64,000 nucleotides of DNA from Erysipelothrix sp. HDW6A (GCF_011400295.1 NZ_CP049859.1:558001-622000); one strand, 5' to 3'. Shown: positions 1-8,911, numbered from the stretch's first letter. A program made the numbers and translations. The notes: generated by a model not told the origin, from the letters alone.

Positions 1-678
1 TTAGAAGCAAATAAGAGTAACCTATCCAAATATGCTGATGATACAGTACAAACACGTGTAATCATGAAAGATGTCGTTGAAGAAGGCGTTAAAGTTGATG
101 CTTTGAAAGCTCTCTTAGCGAAAGCAGAATTCATTGCTAAAGAAGACTACACAGAAGCAAGTTACACTGTTTTTAAAGAAGCATTCGATGAAGCGCAAGC
201 ACTTCTAAATAAAGTTGAAGCAAACACACGTATCTTAATTACTCAAGAGATCGTTGATGCAGCTACAACTAAACTACAAACAGCGATGGATGCACTTGAA
301 AAAGTGGCTCCAAAACCTGTGATTAATACAAAATCATTAGAAGCATTAATTGCTGAAGCAAGTAAGTATTCTAAAGACGCTTATACAGAAGCAAGCTTCA
401 CTGTTTACCAAAAAACATTAGCAGAGGCAGAAGCAATCCTAAAACGTTTTGCTGATGGTGATGCAAGTGTTGATCAATTAGTAATTGATGAAGCAGGTCA
501 AAATATACTTAATGCAATTGCTGCTCTTGTAAAAGCAGAAGAAAAGAAACCCGTTGATAAAGACTCATTACCTGCAACAGGTATGAATCCAAGCAATGGT
601 ATCTTAATTCCTCTTGCTCTCGTAGCAGCTGGAGGTGTAGTTGTTATCGCATCTCGTAAGAAAAAGAACGATAAATAG
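1..678 (+). CDS. LPxTG-anchored surface protein with FIVAR repeats, 3' end only
   Basis: The reading frame is open from the first base of the window, so the gene begins upstream; the ATG at 64 is internal. Two helical FIVAR-type repeats of about 75 residues are visible, each with a YTEAS-(Y/F)-TV core and a later ALxK end. The C-terminus is a classic sortase signal: LPATG, a hydrophobic stretch of about 20 residues, then a RKKKNDK tail. The protein is therefore expected to be covalently attached to the cell wall. FIVAR repeats usually act as stalks or binding modules in large adhesins or wall-bound glycosidases; the catalytic or binding part lies outside the window, so no specific function can be given. 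A bidirectional terminator follows directly. Confidence 0.9.
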   Translation, partial: LEANKSNLSKYADDTVQTRVIMKDVVEEGVKVDALKALLAKAEFIAKEDYTEASYTVFKEAFDEAQALLNKVEANTRILITQEIVDAATTKLQTAMDALEKVAPKPVINTKSLEALIAEASKYSKDAYTEASFTVYQKTLAEAEAILKRFADGDASVDQLVIDEAGQNILNAIAALVKAEEKKPVDKDSLPATGMNPSNGILIPLALVAAGGVVVIASRKKKNDK

Positions 679-697
679 TATTAACTAAACCTACAGA

Positions 698-731
698 AAA
701 CGAGTCTAACATTATACGTTAGACTCGTTTT
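698..731. terminator. bidirectional Rho-independent terminator
   Basis: Arms AAACGAGTCTAAC and GTTAGACTCGTTT pair perfectly around a short AT loop, with A and T runs on the two sides. It lies between convergent genes, so it can serve both the surface protein and the phosphatase on the other strand. Confidence 0.85.
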
Positions 732-733
732 TC

Positions 734-1321
734 CTATACTTGTACCTGTGGTCGGATAATCTCTAGAAATTCAAACTTCATATCATCGTATGCAAACTTA
801 AGAATTGTACAGTTCGCAAACCCACCGGTTGCAAAGATATGATCAATTGTTTCTTGGTCAGCCCAGTTACGTAAGAAGTGTAAACATGCACCAGCATGTG
901 ATACTGCCAAGACTGTATTATGATTATCTTGCTCCATAATACCGATGCAAGCCTCCCTCATACGATTCTTAACATCTTCTCGAGATTCTCCCCCAACTCG
1001 AGGGAACACCATATCATAACCATCTGTCCACTTAGGATTAAGATCTTCACTCTCACCCTCGTAGATACCAAAATTCATTTCTTTTATGGATTTAAGTCGC
1101 GTGTAAGGCATTCGATTACGAGTTGCAATCTCTAAAGTATCCGATGCACGCTCTGATGTTGATGCATATAAATAATCAAATTCTATATCATCAAAATACT
1201 CGCGAGCTGCTTCTGCTTGTTTAATTCCGAGTTCTGTAAGTGGTGAATCACTTACTCCTTGAATCTTTCTTCTTAAGTTGAAGAGTGTCTGTCCATGTCT
1301 CATTAAGTAAAATACTCTCAT
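734..1321 (-). CDS. histidine phosphatase family protein (phosphoglycerate mutase-like)
   Basis: A 195-residue protein with the RHG catalytic motif near the N-terminus (residues 8-10, LMRHGQT) and the second active-site histidine in VSHAGA near residue 142. A glutamate-containing segment (NFGIYEGES) lies at the usual general-acid position. The family includes cofactor-dependent phosphoglycerate mutases and broad phosphatases; the short length fits a cytosolic phosphatase (CobC/PhoE-like) rather than a glycolytic mutase of about 230-250 residues. The substrate cannot be told from sequence. It appears monocistronic, with a GGAGGT ribosome site just upstream of the ATG. Confidence 0.85.
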   Translation of the reverse strand: MRVFYLMRHGQTLFNLRRKIQGVSDSPLTELGIKQAEAAREYFDDIEFDYLYASTSERASDTLEIATRNRMPYTRLKSIKEMNFGIYEGESEDLNPKWTDGYDMVFPRVGGESREDVKNRMREACIGIMEQDNHNTVLAVSHAGACLHFLRNWADQETIDHIFATGGFANCTILKFAYDDMKFEFLEIIRPQVQV

Positions 1322-1427
1322 ATTATGACCTCCATTGTGTTTCTGATTAGACTATAGCATCCTGGAGTAACTCTAGGTCAAGGGTAAAAGAAAAGATCTT
1401 TCTGATGAAAAATCTTTATCATTAATT

Positions 1428-2129
1428 CTATAAGATAGATGTGATGATTGAAAAGGTAATCGGAGACAAGATAACTGTAATCAGTCCTGTAACGATAAGT
1501 GCTAAGGCTGACATCGTTCCTTGTAATGGTCCCAACTCAATTGCTTTAGAAGTTCCTACAGCATGGGCAGATACTCCAAGAGCAAGTCCTTGCGCCATGG
1601 GATTATGAATCTTAAAGAGCTTGTTGATAAGTGGTGCTATTGCAGCTCCAAAGATTCCCGTAACAATCACAATACAAATCGTAAGGGTACGAATCCCGCC
1701 TAAATTAGACGATACATCTGCAGCAATTGCAGTTGTAACAGACTTAGGAATATAAGTAGCAATCATTTCAGGATTAAGTTTAAAGAATACTGCAAAGAGT
1801 CCGATGCATAAAGCATGAGCAATGACTCCAGATGATATACTAATAAGAATTGTTTTTGCATGTTTCTTAAGAAGTTCTAAGTTTTGGTATAGTGGAATCG
1901 CTAGTGCTACTGTTGCGGGTCCTATTAACATACTGATGAAACGTCCACCAATAAAGAAATTATCATAGGATATATCACTTAACATTAGTATTAGAATAAT
2001 CACGATACTCGCAACCAGTAATGGGTTTAATAAATCTGACTTAAGAGTCTTTTGGAATTTGACTGCCGCAAGATAGATAGCTAAGGATAAACAAATCCCA
2101 AACATTGGATTGGTAATAAAGAATTCCAT
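1428..2129 (-). CDS. lrgB: LrgB family membrane protein
   Basis: A 233-residue, strongly hydrophobic protein with about seven membrane segments and the family-typical regions NPLLVASI, GPATVALAIPLY and SVTTAIAADV, ending with GLITVILSPI. LrgB/CidB proteins partner with LrgA/CidA. They were described as modulators of murein hydrolase export and cell lysis in Staphylococcus, and more recently as pyruvate or plastidic glycolate/glycerate-type transporters. The start overlaps the stop of the lrgA-like gene by one base, so the two are translationally coupled in an lrgA-lrgB operon. No LytSR two-component genes are adjacent. Confidence 0.9.
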   Translation of the reverse strand: MEFFITNPMFGICLSLAIYLAAVKFQKTLKSDLLNPLLVASIVIILILMLSDISYDNFFIGGRFISMLIGPATVALAIPLYQNLELLKKHAKTILISISSGVIAHALCIGLFAVFFKLNPEMIATYIPKSVTTAIAADVSSNLGGIRTLTICIVIVTGIFGAAIAPLINKLFKIHNPMAQGLALGVSAHAVGTSKAIELGPLQGTMSALALIVTGLITVILSPITFSIITSIL

Positions 2130-2476
2130 TAGTGTTCATCTCCTTCTGTTTTAAGTGCTGCAAAGGCAGTCACAAGATAGGTTACCAGAGTTGAGATGAT
2201 CACAATAATAAGAACTTCTACCCACGTAGTTTTAAGGATATCAAGATAGGTCATAATTCCAACAGTAGCTGGGACAAAGAAGAACGCCATGTTGTTCTTT
2301 AACCAGACTCCGACATCTTCAACTTCTTCGACTTTAAGTGTTTTTGTATATAATAAGGTAAATAAGACTACAAGGCCGATAATACTACCAGGTATCGGTA
2401 GACTTAGTGCATTCGCGAGACTATCCCCAAGGAATGAAAGACCAAATAGAATTAAGATTTGTTTAAGTAATTTCAT
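2129..2476 (-). CDS. lrgA: LrgA/CidA family holin-like protein
   Basis: A 115-residue membrane protein with four predicted helices, the LP(I/L)PGSIIGLVVLF signature at about residues 25-40, and VGVWLKNNMAFFFVPATVGI, which matches the conserved FFVPAxVG core of the family. LrgA/CidA proteins oligomerise in the membrane like phage holins and act with LrgB. An AGGAAG ribosome site precedes the ATG. As first gene of the pair it probably carries the promoter, but no clear boxes were identified. Confidence 0.9.
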   Translation of the reverse strand: MKLLKQILILFGLSFLGDSLANALSLPIPGSIIGLVVLFTLLYTKTLKVEEVEDVGVWLKNNMAFFFVPATVGIMTYLDILKTTWVEVLIIVIISTLVTYLVTAFAALKTEGDEH

Positions 2477-2625
2477 AATTCACTTCCTACTCTTGGTATA
2501 TTTTATCATAAACTTACACATGATATGACGTAAATAGAAAAAACCTTGAAAAAGCATTGTCTTAAAGTCTTCTTACTCAAAAAAAGAGGTCGAAAGTGAT
2601 ATAATAAGCCTATTGGAGAAAAAAC

Positions 2626-3459
2626 ATGAATTATCAAAATACCTTATTAAAAACCTATAGAAAAGAAATTTGGAGTAAGTTTATGAGGGGCATTACGGAT
2701 TATGACCTCATTCAAAAAGGTGATACGATTGCTGTCTGTATATCAGGTGGAAAGGATAGTATGCTTCTAGCACTTTGCTTCAAAGTCTTACAAACATTTT
2801 CCAAGATTGAGTTCAATGTAAAGTACTTAGTTATGGATCCTGGATACAACGAAGTAAACAGACAAAAGATTATCGATAATGCTAAAGATCTTGATATTGA
2901 TATTACGATTTTTGACTCCTCTATCTTCTCAGCAATAAATGATGAAGAGAAGAGTCCTTGTTATCGCTGTGCACGTATGCGTCGTGGTCATTTGTACCAA
3001 TTTGCGAAAGAGCTTGGATGTAATAAGATTGCTTTAGGTCATCATTACGATGATGTGATTGAAACGATTGTTATTAACATGTTCTATGGTGGGCAGATGG
3101 GAACCATGCTTCCTCGTTTGCAATCAACAAGTAACCCAGATATGGAACTAATACGCCCATTAACGCTAGTTCGTGAGCGTGATATCATTCGTTGGGTAAA
3201 TCATATTAACCTAACGTTCTTAAAATGTGCATGTCCACTTACCGAGGGAGTCAATGATGACGAATTGGCGACGAAAAGTAAGCGACAAGAAATTAAGAAA
3301 CTGATTGAATGCTTAGCGAAAGATAATCCTTTCTTAGAAGCAAATATATTTAGAAGTGTAGAGAATGTCAACTTAAATAAAATTATGTCGTACTATGATG
3401 ATGATAAAAATGTTGAATTCTTAGATAGATTTAGTGTTGGAGGTAATGATGAATTTTAA
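2626..3459 (+). CDS. ttcA: TtcA-like tRNA 2-thiocytidine biosynthesis protein
   Basis: A 277-residue PP-loop ATPase. SGGKDS at residues 40-45 is the nucleotide-binding loop, CYRC at 112-115 is the first cysteine pair, and CAC at 201-203 supplies the third iron-sulfur ligand. GHHYDDVIET near 138-147 is the second conserved TtcA block. TtcA enzymes use a [4Fe-4S] cluster and ATP to thiolate C32 of certain tRNAs; some relatives in Bacillota are only loosely characterised, so the exact tRNA position is inference. A TATAAT box lies at 2600-2605 and a GGAG ribosome site before the ATG. The 3' end overlaps the next gene by 11 bases. Confidence 0.85.
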   Translation: MNYQNTLLKTYRKEIWSKFMRGITDYDLIQKGDTIAVCISGGKDSMLLALCFKVLQTFSKIEFNVKYLVMDPGYNEVNRQKIIDNAKDLDIDITIFDSSIFSAINDEEKSPCYRCARMRRGHLYQFAKELGCNKIALGHHYDDVIETIVINMFYGGQMGTMLPRLQSTSNPDMELIRPLTLVRERDIIRWVNHINLTFLKCACPLTEGVNDDELATKSKRQEIKKLIECLAKDNPFLEANIFRSVENVNLNKIMSYYDDDKNVEFLDRFSVGGNDEF

Positions 3460-4246
3460 AATAGAAACATATGATAATTATGAATTATACTGTCAGTTTG
3501 ATGAAGCAAAAGATGCCAAAGGTGTCGTTGTGTTCAGCCATGGATTTGTAGAGTATGGAGCCCATTACAGTTCCTTTGCGAACCGTTTAGCGAGTTTAGG
3601 CTATCATTGCCTTCGCTATGATGTTCGTGGACACGGAAGGACTACAGCCCCATTAGGAGACTTGAAGGCATATGAAGACTTTGCGGATGATTTAAACCGA
3701 TGTGTTGAATGGGTCCAACAATACGACTCGACACTTCCTATTATTACCATGGGGTTCAGTCTCGGAGGCATGATCACAGCACTATATGGAATTCTGTATC
3801 CATTTAGTTCAGTAGCTCAAGTATTAATTGGTGCCGGTCTTGAAGTTCATAAACAATTTGAAGGCATGCACTCACAATCGATTACGATTCATCAATTCTT
3901 AGAGTTCCTAGGAACTGAAGGGGATGCAGGGATTAAGCAATTAATTGCAATGGACTCACCTTATGTGTTGAAAACCGCAAGCAAGCAGTTCTTAGTTGAA
4001 GCACTCTGTCATGCACAAGAATTTATCCATGAACATGCATCTATGTACACGTTACCTGTCTTAATTATGCACGGACAACATGACCCAATAGTTAAACCAA
4101 AGAGTAGTCAAGTATTCTACGATGAAATTGCAAGTAGTGATAAAACATTAGAGTTTGTTCCTCATCAAGAACATGACTTATTAAGGGTTACGGATGCTCC
4201 GAAGATTATCGAGCATATTGTTGAATGGATGGATGAGAGAGTATAA
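3449..4246 (+). CDS. alpha/beta hydrolase (monoacylglycerol lipase/lysophospholipase-like)
   Basis: The fold is shown by VVVFSHGFVEYGAHY (oxyanion region), the nucleophile elbow GFSLGGM, the acid residue in HGQHDPIVKP and the histidine in HQEHDLLR, in the correct order. The length of 265 residues is usual for the Hydrolase_4 group. I chose the ATG at 3449 because a TTGGAGG site at 3437-3443 lies 5 bases upstream; a GTG further up would bury that site inside the gene. It overlaps the end of the TtcA-like gene, so the two are probably cotranscribed. The natural substrate, probably a lipid or other ester, is unknown. Confidence 0.85.
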   Translation: MNFKIETYDNYELYCQFDEAKDAKGVVVFSHGFVEYGAHYSSFANRLASLGYHCLRYDVRGHGRTTAPLGDLKAYEDFADDLNRCVEWVQQYDSTLPIITMGFSLGGMITALYGILYPFSSVAQVLIGAGLEVHKQFEGMHSQSITIHQFLEFLGTEGDAGIKQLIAMDSPYVLKTASKQFLVEALCHAQEFIHEHASMYTLPVLIMHGQHDPIVKPKSSQVFYDEIASSDKTLEFVPHQEHDLLRVTDAPKIIEHIVEWMDERV

Positions 4247-4252
4247 AAAATA

Positions 4253-4275
4253 CCTAGTTCGGTTTTTGAACTAGG
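4253..4275. terminator. bidirectional terminator between convergent genes
   Basis: CCTAGTTC and GAACTAGG form an 8-bp stem, with a T-rich run on the plus side and a run of T on the minus side after the stem. It overlaps the stop codon of the glycosyltransferase gene on the minus strand. Confidence 0.7.
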
Positions 4276-5104
4276 CTTTCTTTTGCTCAAATTGCTCTGC
4301 TAACTTCATGTAATGAAGATAGAGTATTCCAAATCTGTAGGAATAGTTTGGTTTCCATGGCTTAGCACTACCACAGAAATGTAGAATGACAGTATTCTTA
4401 ATAATCCACTGTTCATCAAATTCGCCAAGACTCCTTACAAGATAACTATTATATTTACGAGCATCATAATTCCATAGCTCATCCTTGATATCTAAAGTCT
4501 TAGAACCATAAAGCCCATTTAAGACATCTTGATCAGGAAGTAAGAGTTCAAATCGGTGCTCATTAACATATTCAAAGAGGTGATCTCGGTTAATAGCTTC
4601 TCGAGCTAAGTCAAGGTTAATTAGGAGTACACCAGAATTATAGTAATCATGATCAGTTCCTAATCGTACCCGATTGACTGTATTGGCAAGTTCAGTGAGC
4701 CCTGTGTGAGCTGCAGCTGCAAATAAATTACCTTCAAGGTCTAGCTCCCATAGTGGTCTTAAAGCATTGATAACTAAGATATCAGGGTCTAGGTACAAGA
4801 TACGTTTCATGTCTTGCGGAAGTACAAACGCTGCAAGTAAGCGATAGTACATTTCTTTGGGATATCGACTTGAAGTCGGAGCGTCCTTTAATAAGTCATC
4901 ATCAATTGTGATGGCATTTAATGTGTAACTTAAATTAGTACAGTAGCTATCTAGATTATCTATAGATTCCTCACGAATACTACTGTGAATTAAGTGAACA
5001 TTAACAATCTCCTTGGGATTGTTGATTTTTATCGAGCAAAGCAAAACCTTAAGCTGTGGTAAATAAGCCTCATCTAAAGCTACCAGTAGTTGAATGGGTT
5101 CCAT
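4271..5104 (-). CDS. glycosyltransferase family 8 protein
   Basis: A GT-A fold transferase of about 277 residues. It shows the N-terminal LLVALDEAYLPQ segment, the metal-binding DxD motif as LYLDPDILV near residue 105, YYNSGVLLINL in the middle, the LPDQDVLN block, and an HFCG motif near the C-terminus. Family 8 enzymes are retaining transferases such as LPS galactosyl- or glucosyltransferases and the glycosyltransferases that modify Gram-positive surface glycoproteins. The start at 5104 is preceded 5 bases upstream by AAGGAGG, which argues against an ATG 14 codons earlier. It stands alone, so its acceptor is unknown. Confidence 0.85.
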   Translation of the reverse strand: MEPIQLLVALDEAYLPQLKVLLCSIKINNPKEIVNVHLIHSSIREESIDNLDSYCTNLSYTLNAITIDDDLLKDAPTSSRYPKEMYYRLLAAFVLPQDMKRILYLDPDILVINALRPLWELDLEGNLFAAAAHTGLTELANTVNRVRLGTDHDYYNSGVLLINLDLAREAINRDHLFEYVNEHRFELLLPDQDVLNGLYGSKTLDIKDELWNYDARKYNSYLVRSLGEFDEQWIIKNTVILHFCGSAKPWKPNYSYRFGILYLHYMKLAEQFEQKKA

Positions 5105-5171
5105 ACATGCCTCCTTGATCTGTACACTATCTATTATATCAAACAAACAAGGAATAACATGGATAAAGAAA

Positions 5172-5191
5172 AATACCGCCGAAGCGGTATT
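5172..5191 (-). terminator. terminator of the AEC carrier/D-lactate dehydrogenase operon
   Basis: A perfect 8-bp stem, AATACCGC with GCGGTATT, is closed by a stable TTCG tetraloop when read on the minus strand and followed by a T run. It starts 8 bases after the stop codon of the dehydrogenase. Confidence 0.85.
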
Positions 5192-5198
5192 GAGAATA

Positions 5199-6191
5199 TT
5201 AAGCTAATTCGTTTTTTGAAGTACCTGTTTCAATGAAATCTCTAAGGTTTTCATAGGAGTACTCAACCATGTTACTTACTGCTTCATCAGTGTATGAACC
5301 AATGTGTGGAGTAACAATAACGCGTGGGTATAATGCATTAACGCGTGTTAGTAATTCATCGAAGTCTTGAACATCTGTAACCTTGTTGAAATACTTAGTT
5401 TCGTTTGCAAGAACATCTGTACCAAAACCTTGGATTTTTCCTGATTCAACTGCATCAAGAATATCATTAACGTTTTGTAATTCACCACGTGATGTATTCA
5501 CTACAATTACGCCATCTTTCATCTTTGCAATCTTTTCAGCATTGATGAATTCGTCGTTTGAACCTTTGAAGTAAGGCATGTGCATTGAGATAATATCAGA
5601 TTCTGCAAGAAGTGTATCAAGATCAACTTGTTCACATGTATCTCCTAAGTAATCTTTTTCAACGATATCATAACCAATTACGCGTGCTCCAACACCGTTA
5701 AAGATTTGTGCTGCAGTAAATCCGATTTTACCAAGTCCAATAATACCAACTGTTGATTTACGGATTTCTTTACTGAACATAAAGTTATCAATTTTGAAGT
5801 CTCCATTGTGTCCTTTGTCTCCCATGTATTGAGTATGACGAGCTAATCCCATTGCAAGTGCTAAAGCAAGTTCAGCGATTGCATTTGGTGAGTAGAAAGG
5901 AACGTAAGCTACTTTAAGACCGAAGTCCTTAGCTGCTTCTAAGTCTACGTGGTTGTATCCTACAGTACGTGTAAGGACATATTTAACACCATAGTTCTTG
6001 TAGATTTCTAAGTTTTGACGATTTCCTGGACAGTTACCACGTAGCATTACAGCTTCACAGCCTTCTGCCATATGTACTGTTTCATCATCTAACATTTTTT
6101 CTGTTAATACTAAGTCAAATCCAAAATCCTTATTGAGTTCTTCAAAGAATGGTTTTTCAACAGGACGTACACCATAACATAATAATTTCAT
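5199..6191 (-). CDS. D-lactate dehydrogenase (D-2-hydroxyacid dehydrogenase family)
   Basis: A 330-residue NAD-dependent reductase. GLGKIG at about residues 152-157 is the Rossmann loop, followed by an acidic residue (GYDIVEKD) that favours NAD over NADP. The catalytic arginine is in NTSRGEL, and the catalytic histidine in TPHIGSYTDEA. HMPYFKGSNDEF is typical of fermentative D-lactate dehydrogenases, which reduce pyruvate to D-lactate and regenerate NAD. The start at 6191 follows an AAGGAGA site; an ATG 11 codons upstream lacks one. It lies 16 bases downstream of an AEC carrier gene in the same operon, so the carrier may move lactate or a related hydroxy- or dicarboxylate. Confidence 0.85.
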   Translation of the reverse strand: MKLLCYGVRPVEKPFFEELNKDFGFDLVLTEKMLDDETVHMAEGCEAVMLRGNCPGNRQNLEIYKNYGVKYVLTRTVGYNHVDLEAAKDFGLKVAYVPFYSPNAIAELALALAMGLARHTQYMGDKGHNGDFKIDNFMFSKEIRKSTVGIIGLGKIGFTAAQIFNGVGARVIGYDIVEKDYLGDTCEQVDLDTLLAESDIISMHMPYFKGSNDEFINAEKIAKMKDGVIVVNTSRGELQNVNDILDAVESGKIQGFGTDVLANETKYFNKVTDVQDFDELLTRVNALYPRVIVTPHIGSYTDEAVSNMVEYSYENLRDFIETGTSKNELA

Positions 6192-6207
6192 AACAATCTC
6201 CTTGTGT

Positions 6208-7251
6208 CTAGAAAATTCCAACACTATTTAGAGCAGACATTACAATAATCCAGAAGATAATTGCAACAATAGCCAATACAGTAGCAACAAGTGATGCATT
6301 TGATGAGAAGAGAGCTTCTTTATCAAAGTTAATTGCATAACTTACAGCAACAGTTGCAGGAGGAGTAGCCATCATAATGACAACACCTGTTGCAGCAACA
6401 TAGTTAAGTGGTAAGAATCCGATGTTTTTAAAGAGGATCATTACTAATAACATGATAGCTGGCATAATCAATAATTTAACAGCTGAGTAAACCCAAACAG
6501 AAGCATCTTTAACAGCATCTTTTAATGAGATTTGAGCAAGAGTCATCCCAATAGCTAACCATGCTAGAGGTGATGATAATGATGCAAGATAGCTTACAGC
6601 TTTCATGAACCATGGAGCAGTTTTATCAAGACGTAAGAATGCACCAGTCCATGCTTTGTCGCCTGCACCGATTGTAACTTGTGGTAGGCTTGCTTGGAAC
6701 ATCCAGATTAAGAAACCAATGAATGTAGCAATGATAATTGGGTTGAGTAAGATTTGTTTAAGATTCTTTTTATCGAATTTTAATCCTGAGAATAAGATAA
6801 ATCCAAATGAGTATAAGAATACTCGGTAAGCAATATTAAATAAGTTTGCATATAATGCCCCATCTTGTGGGAAGAATGCTGTAATGATAGGAATACCAAA
6901 GAATGTTGTGGAACCAAAAATTGTAAGTCCACGCATTGCATCAAGTTTAGCACCCTTATATTTCACTGCATAAGCATATGAAATAAGAATAAGTATAATG
7001 TAAGCAACAAATCCAAAGATAAATGAGTTAAGACCAACAGTAAATGTTTCATCTTTAATATCTGTCATAAATGCTTGGAATGCTAATGCAGGTAACGCTA
7101 CGTTTAGTAGTACTGCAGTTAATGATTTTGGTGCATGTTCTGTAACTTTATTTGATTTCCTTAAGTAGTAGCCTAATAAAATTATAGAAATTGTTGAGAA
7201 TATAGCACCTAGAAATGCTGTATCCGATAATACTTTTAGAATAATCTCCAT
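6208..7251 (-). CDS. AEC family transporter (auxin efflux carrier/malate permease type)
   Basis: A 347-residue membrane protein with about ten helices in the two halves usual for the AEC family: the N-terminal half has LNVALPALAFQAF, the C-terminal half has LAIGMTLAQISL and MMATPPATVAVSYA. Bacterial AEC proteins such as MleP and MdcF carry malate, malonate or lactate. It is the first gene of a two-gene operon with a D-lactate dehydrogenase, supporting a role in organic acid exchange in fermentation. An AGGAGG site lies about 11 bases before the ATG. A cre-like inverted repeat is found about 115 bases upstream. Confidence 0.85.
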   Translation of the reverse strand: MEIILKVLSDTAFLGAIFSTISIILLGYYLRKSNKVTEHAPKSLTAVLLNVALPALAFQAFMTDIKDETFTVGLNSFIFGFVAYIILILISYAYAVKYKGAKLDAMRGLTIFGSTTFFGIPIITAFFPQDGALYANLFNIAYRVFLYSFGFILFSGLKFDKKNLKQILLNPIIIATFIGFLIWMFQASLPQVTIGAGDKAWTGAFLRLDKTAPWFMKAVSYLASLSSPLAWLAIGMTLAQISLKDAVKDASVWVYSAVKLLIMPAIMLLVMILFKNIGFLPLNYVAATGVVIMMATPPATVAVSYAINFDKEALFSSNASLVATVLAIVAIIFWIIVMSALNSVGIF

Positions 7252-7364
7252 ATTATTTCTTTCCTCCTATGAGTTTAATGTAAAAACTCGCTCTATCATG
7301 ATAAACCGAGAGAGTGCAGATAAAAAGGAAAAAAAAGCAGGTTTCTACCCTTTTGACTGAAAAA

Positions 7365-7395
7365 CAAGCGTTAAGAATACTAAGAAAACGCTTGC
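7365..7395 (-). promoter_or_regulatory. candidate operator/cre-like site upstream of the AEC-lactate dehydrogenase operon
   Basis: CAAGCGTT (7365-7372) and AACGCTTG (7386-7393) form an 8-bp perfect inverted repeat with a 13-base gap. The right half, at 7381-7395, matches the CcpA cre consensus WTGNAANCGNWNNCW at all but one position. Catabolite control of a fermentation operon is plausible, but no core promoter could be fixed. Confidence 0.4.
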
Positions 7396-7500
7396 TTGTG
7401 AAAAACGAAACAATTTATGCAAAAATGAATCAGTTTATTTGTGGAATGTTTGATATTTAATGTCAGAAATGCAATGTTTATATTAGAAACAAAACGTTAA

Positions 7501-7524
7501 AATAGCCACTATGTAGTGGCTATT
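7501..7524 (-). terminator. terminator of the amidoligase gene
   Basis: AATAGCCACTA and TAGTGGCTATT form an 11-bp stem with a two-base gap, followed by TTTT on the minus strand. It overlaps the last two bases of the stop codon. Confidence 0.65.
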
Positions 7525-8809
7525 ACTTAGTTTCCGTTATCAACAAATCTGAGTTGATTGCTTTTAGGATGACATAGTCATTTTTTAGTTCATGACGACT
7601 TATCTTTTGATAGCGAGTGTTATACAAGATAGGGATTGCTCCAATAAAGCTATCCTCCACAACCACAATCTCTTTAAGAACACCAACCAAAAAGTCATTG
7701 ATCTTTTCACGAGTCTCTTGAATATCAAAATAGTCAACATTAATATCGAAAGCATGAATTTCTTCTATATATGATAGATAAGTTTCATAATGTACTTTCT
7801 GCATAATGTAATCACCCAAATCCGCATGTGCTGGTGAGCTTTGGTACCAGTATGTATTTACAAGGTAGGCATGATTGTAGTAAAGACGAGTACCCTGGAG
7901 TAAGCGACCTTTACGAATTGTCCGTACAGTTCGATCTAAATAGTCCTGTGTCCCTGTTCTTAATACGAATGCATCTAAGTTAGGAACATTGTCTTCACGA
8001 GTGACACTGATCTCGTCTACAAGACAAATAAATCGATCAGTAAAATCAATACAGTCGAAGAATGTCTCATAAGTAGGAGCACCACTAAAAATACGAAACT
8101 CAACAGTATTGCGATTCGCAAAGTTTACTGCTGTGTATCGGTTACGAATATCGTAGCTATCAAAGTAAAGTGATTTAAAGTCTACTCGAGAGCTACCTTT
8201 ATCGTTAAGCGAGCGTAAGTTGTGTTGGTGACGCTCACGAGTTCTGTCATTCATCATAAAGTAAGCAGTTGATACGTAGCGATCTTGTAAGCGAATAATT
8301 TTACGTCGAGAAATTTCAAGCCACATTGGATAGGAAATAGCGAACAGTTTAAGGATGAGATTTCGTTCGCGAAGTGTATGTTGAATCCCAACATGGATAT
8401 GGAAGCCAGTATCATGTGAAGCTGTAACACCTCTATTTTGGAACAAATCAAAAAGTCCCACAAAATCTATATGGGCAAACATATAGGCAAAACTCATGGG
8501 TGCAAATACAAGCTCAATACCATTTCTTACTGAGTTATCAACCATGATGTGTGCATGTCGACCCTCTGAGTTTGTGATTTTCAATATTTCTCTACAAACA
8601 TCATAGATTTTCGGATTGTTGTTTTCGTCAACAAGATTAAGCTCAAACTCCATACCATAAAGTCTTGTTGTAGTCGTATCTTCTCCCTCGTCATAGAATG
8701 GGATCCAGATTGAAGGCTTATGTAAGTGGTTAGGTATTAAGAGTTCATTCTCTGTTAAATCAGTTACATCAACAAGATCACCGTTGATAGGGTGAAAAAT
8801 TTTGTTCAT
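7523..8809 (-). CDS. amidoligase-family protein (putative COOH-NH2 ligase)
   Basis: A 428-residue protein whose pattern fits the amidoligase (Amidoligase_2) branch of the glutamine synthetase/GCS fold. It has YGMEFELNLVDE near residue 50 (Mg/ATP-binding glutamates), GFHIHVG near 140, and TVEFRIFSGAPTYE near 235-250, the usual E-x-R motif. Family members form amide bonds with amino groups of peptides, amino acids or polyamines and are common in phages and in peptide-tagging clusters, often with a cyclotransferase or GNAT partner. No such partner is adjacent here, so the substrate is unknown. The C-terminal 150 residues lack recognisable motifs. It appears to have its own promoter and terminator. 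Confidence 0.7.
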   Translation of the reverse strand: MNKIFHPINGDLVDVTDLTENELLIPNHLHKPSIWIPFYDEGEDTTTTRLYGMEFELNLVDENNNPKIYDVCREILKITNSEGRHAHIMVDNSVRNGIELVFAPMSFAYMFAHIDFVGLFDLFQNRGVTASHDTGFHIHVGIQHTLRERNLILKLFAISYPMWLEISRRKIIRLQDRYVSTAYFMMNDRTRERHQHNLRSLNDKGSSRVDFKSLYFDSYDIRNRYTAVNFANRNTVEFRIFSGAPTYETFFDCIDFTDRFICLVDEISVTREDNVPNLDAFVLRTGTQDYLDRTVRTIRKGRLLQGTRLYYNHAYLVNTYWYQSSPAHADLGDYIMQKVHYETYLSYIEEIHAFDINVDYFDIQETREKINDFLVGVLKEIVVVEDSFIGAIPILYNTRYQKISRHELKNDYVILKAINSDLLITETK

Positions 8810-8883
8810 TAAAAAACCCCCTTAATTAATAATACAGAAATTAAGCAGCATTGTTATTGTTTTTATACATCTCTCTCACCTAT

Positions 8884-8911
8884 ATTATAAGGCTCATCTG
8901 TGCGATTTCAA
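8884..8911 (-). promoter_or_regulatory. putative promoter of the amidoligase gene
   Basis: Read on the minus strand: a TTGAAA -35 box (plus positions 8906-8911), a 16-base spacer and a perfect TATAAT -10 box (8884-8889), about 75 bases upstream of the start codon. Confidence 0.55.
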
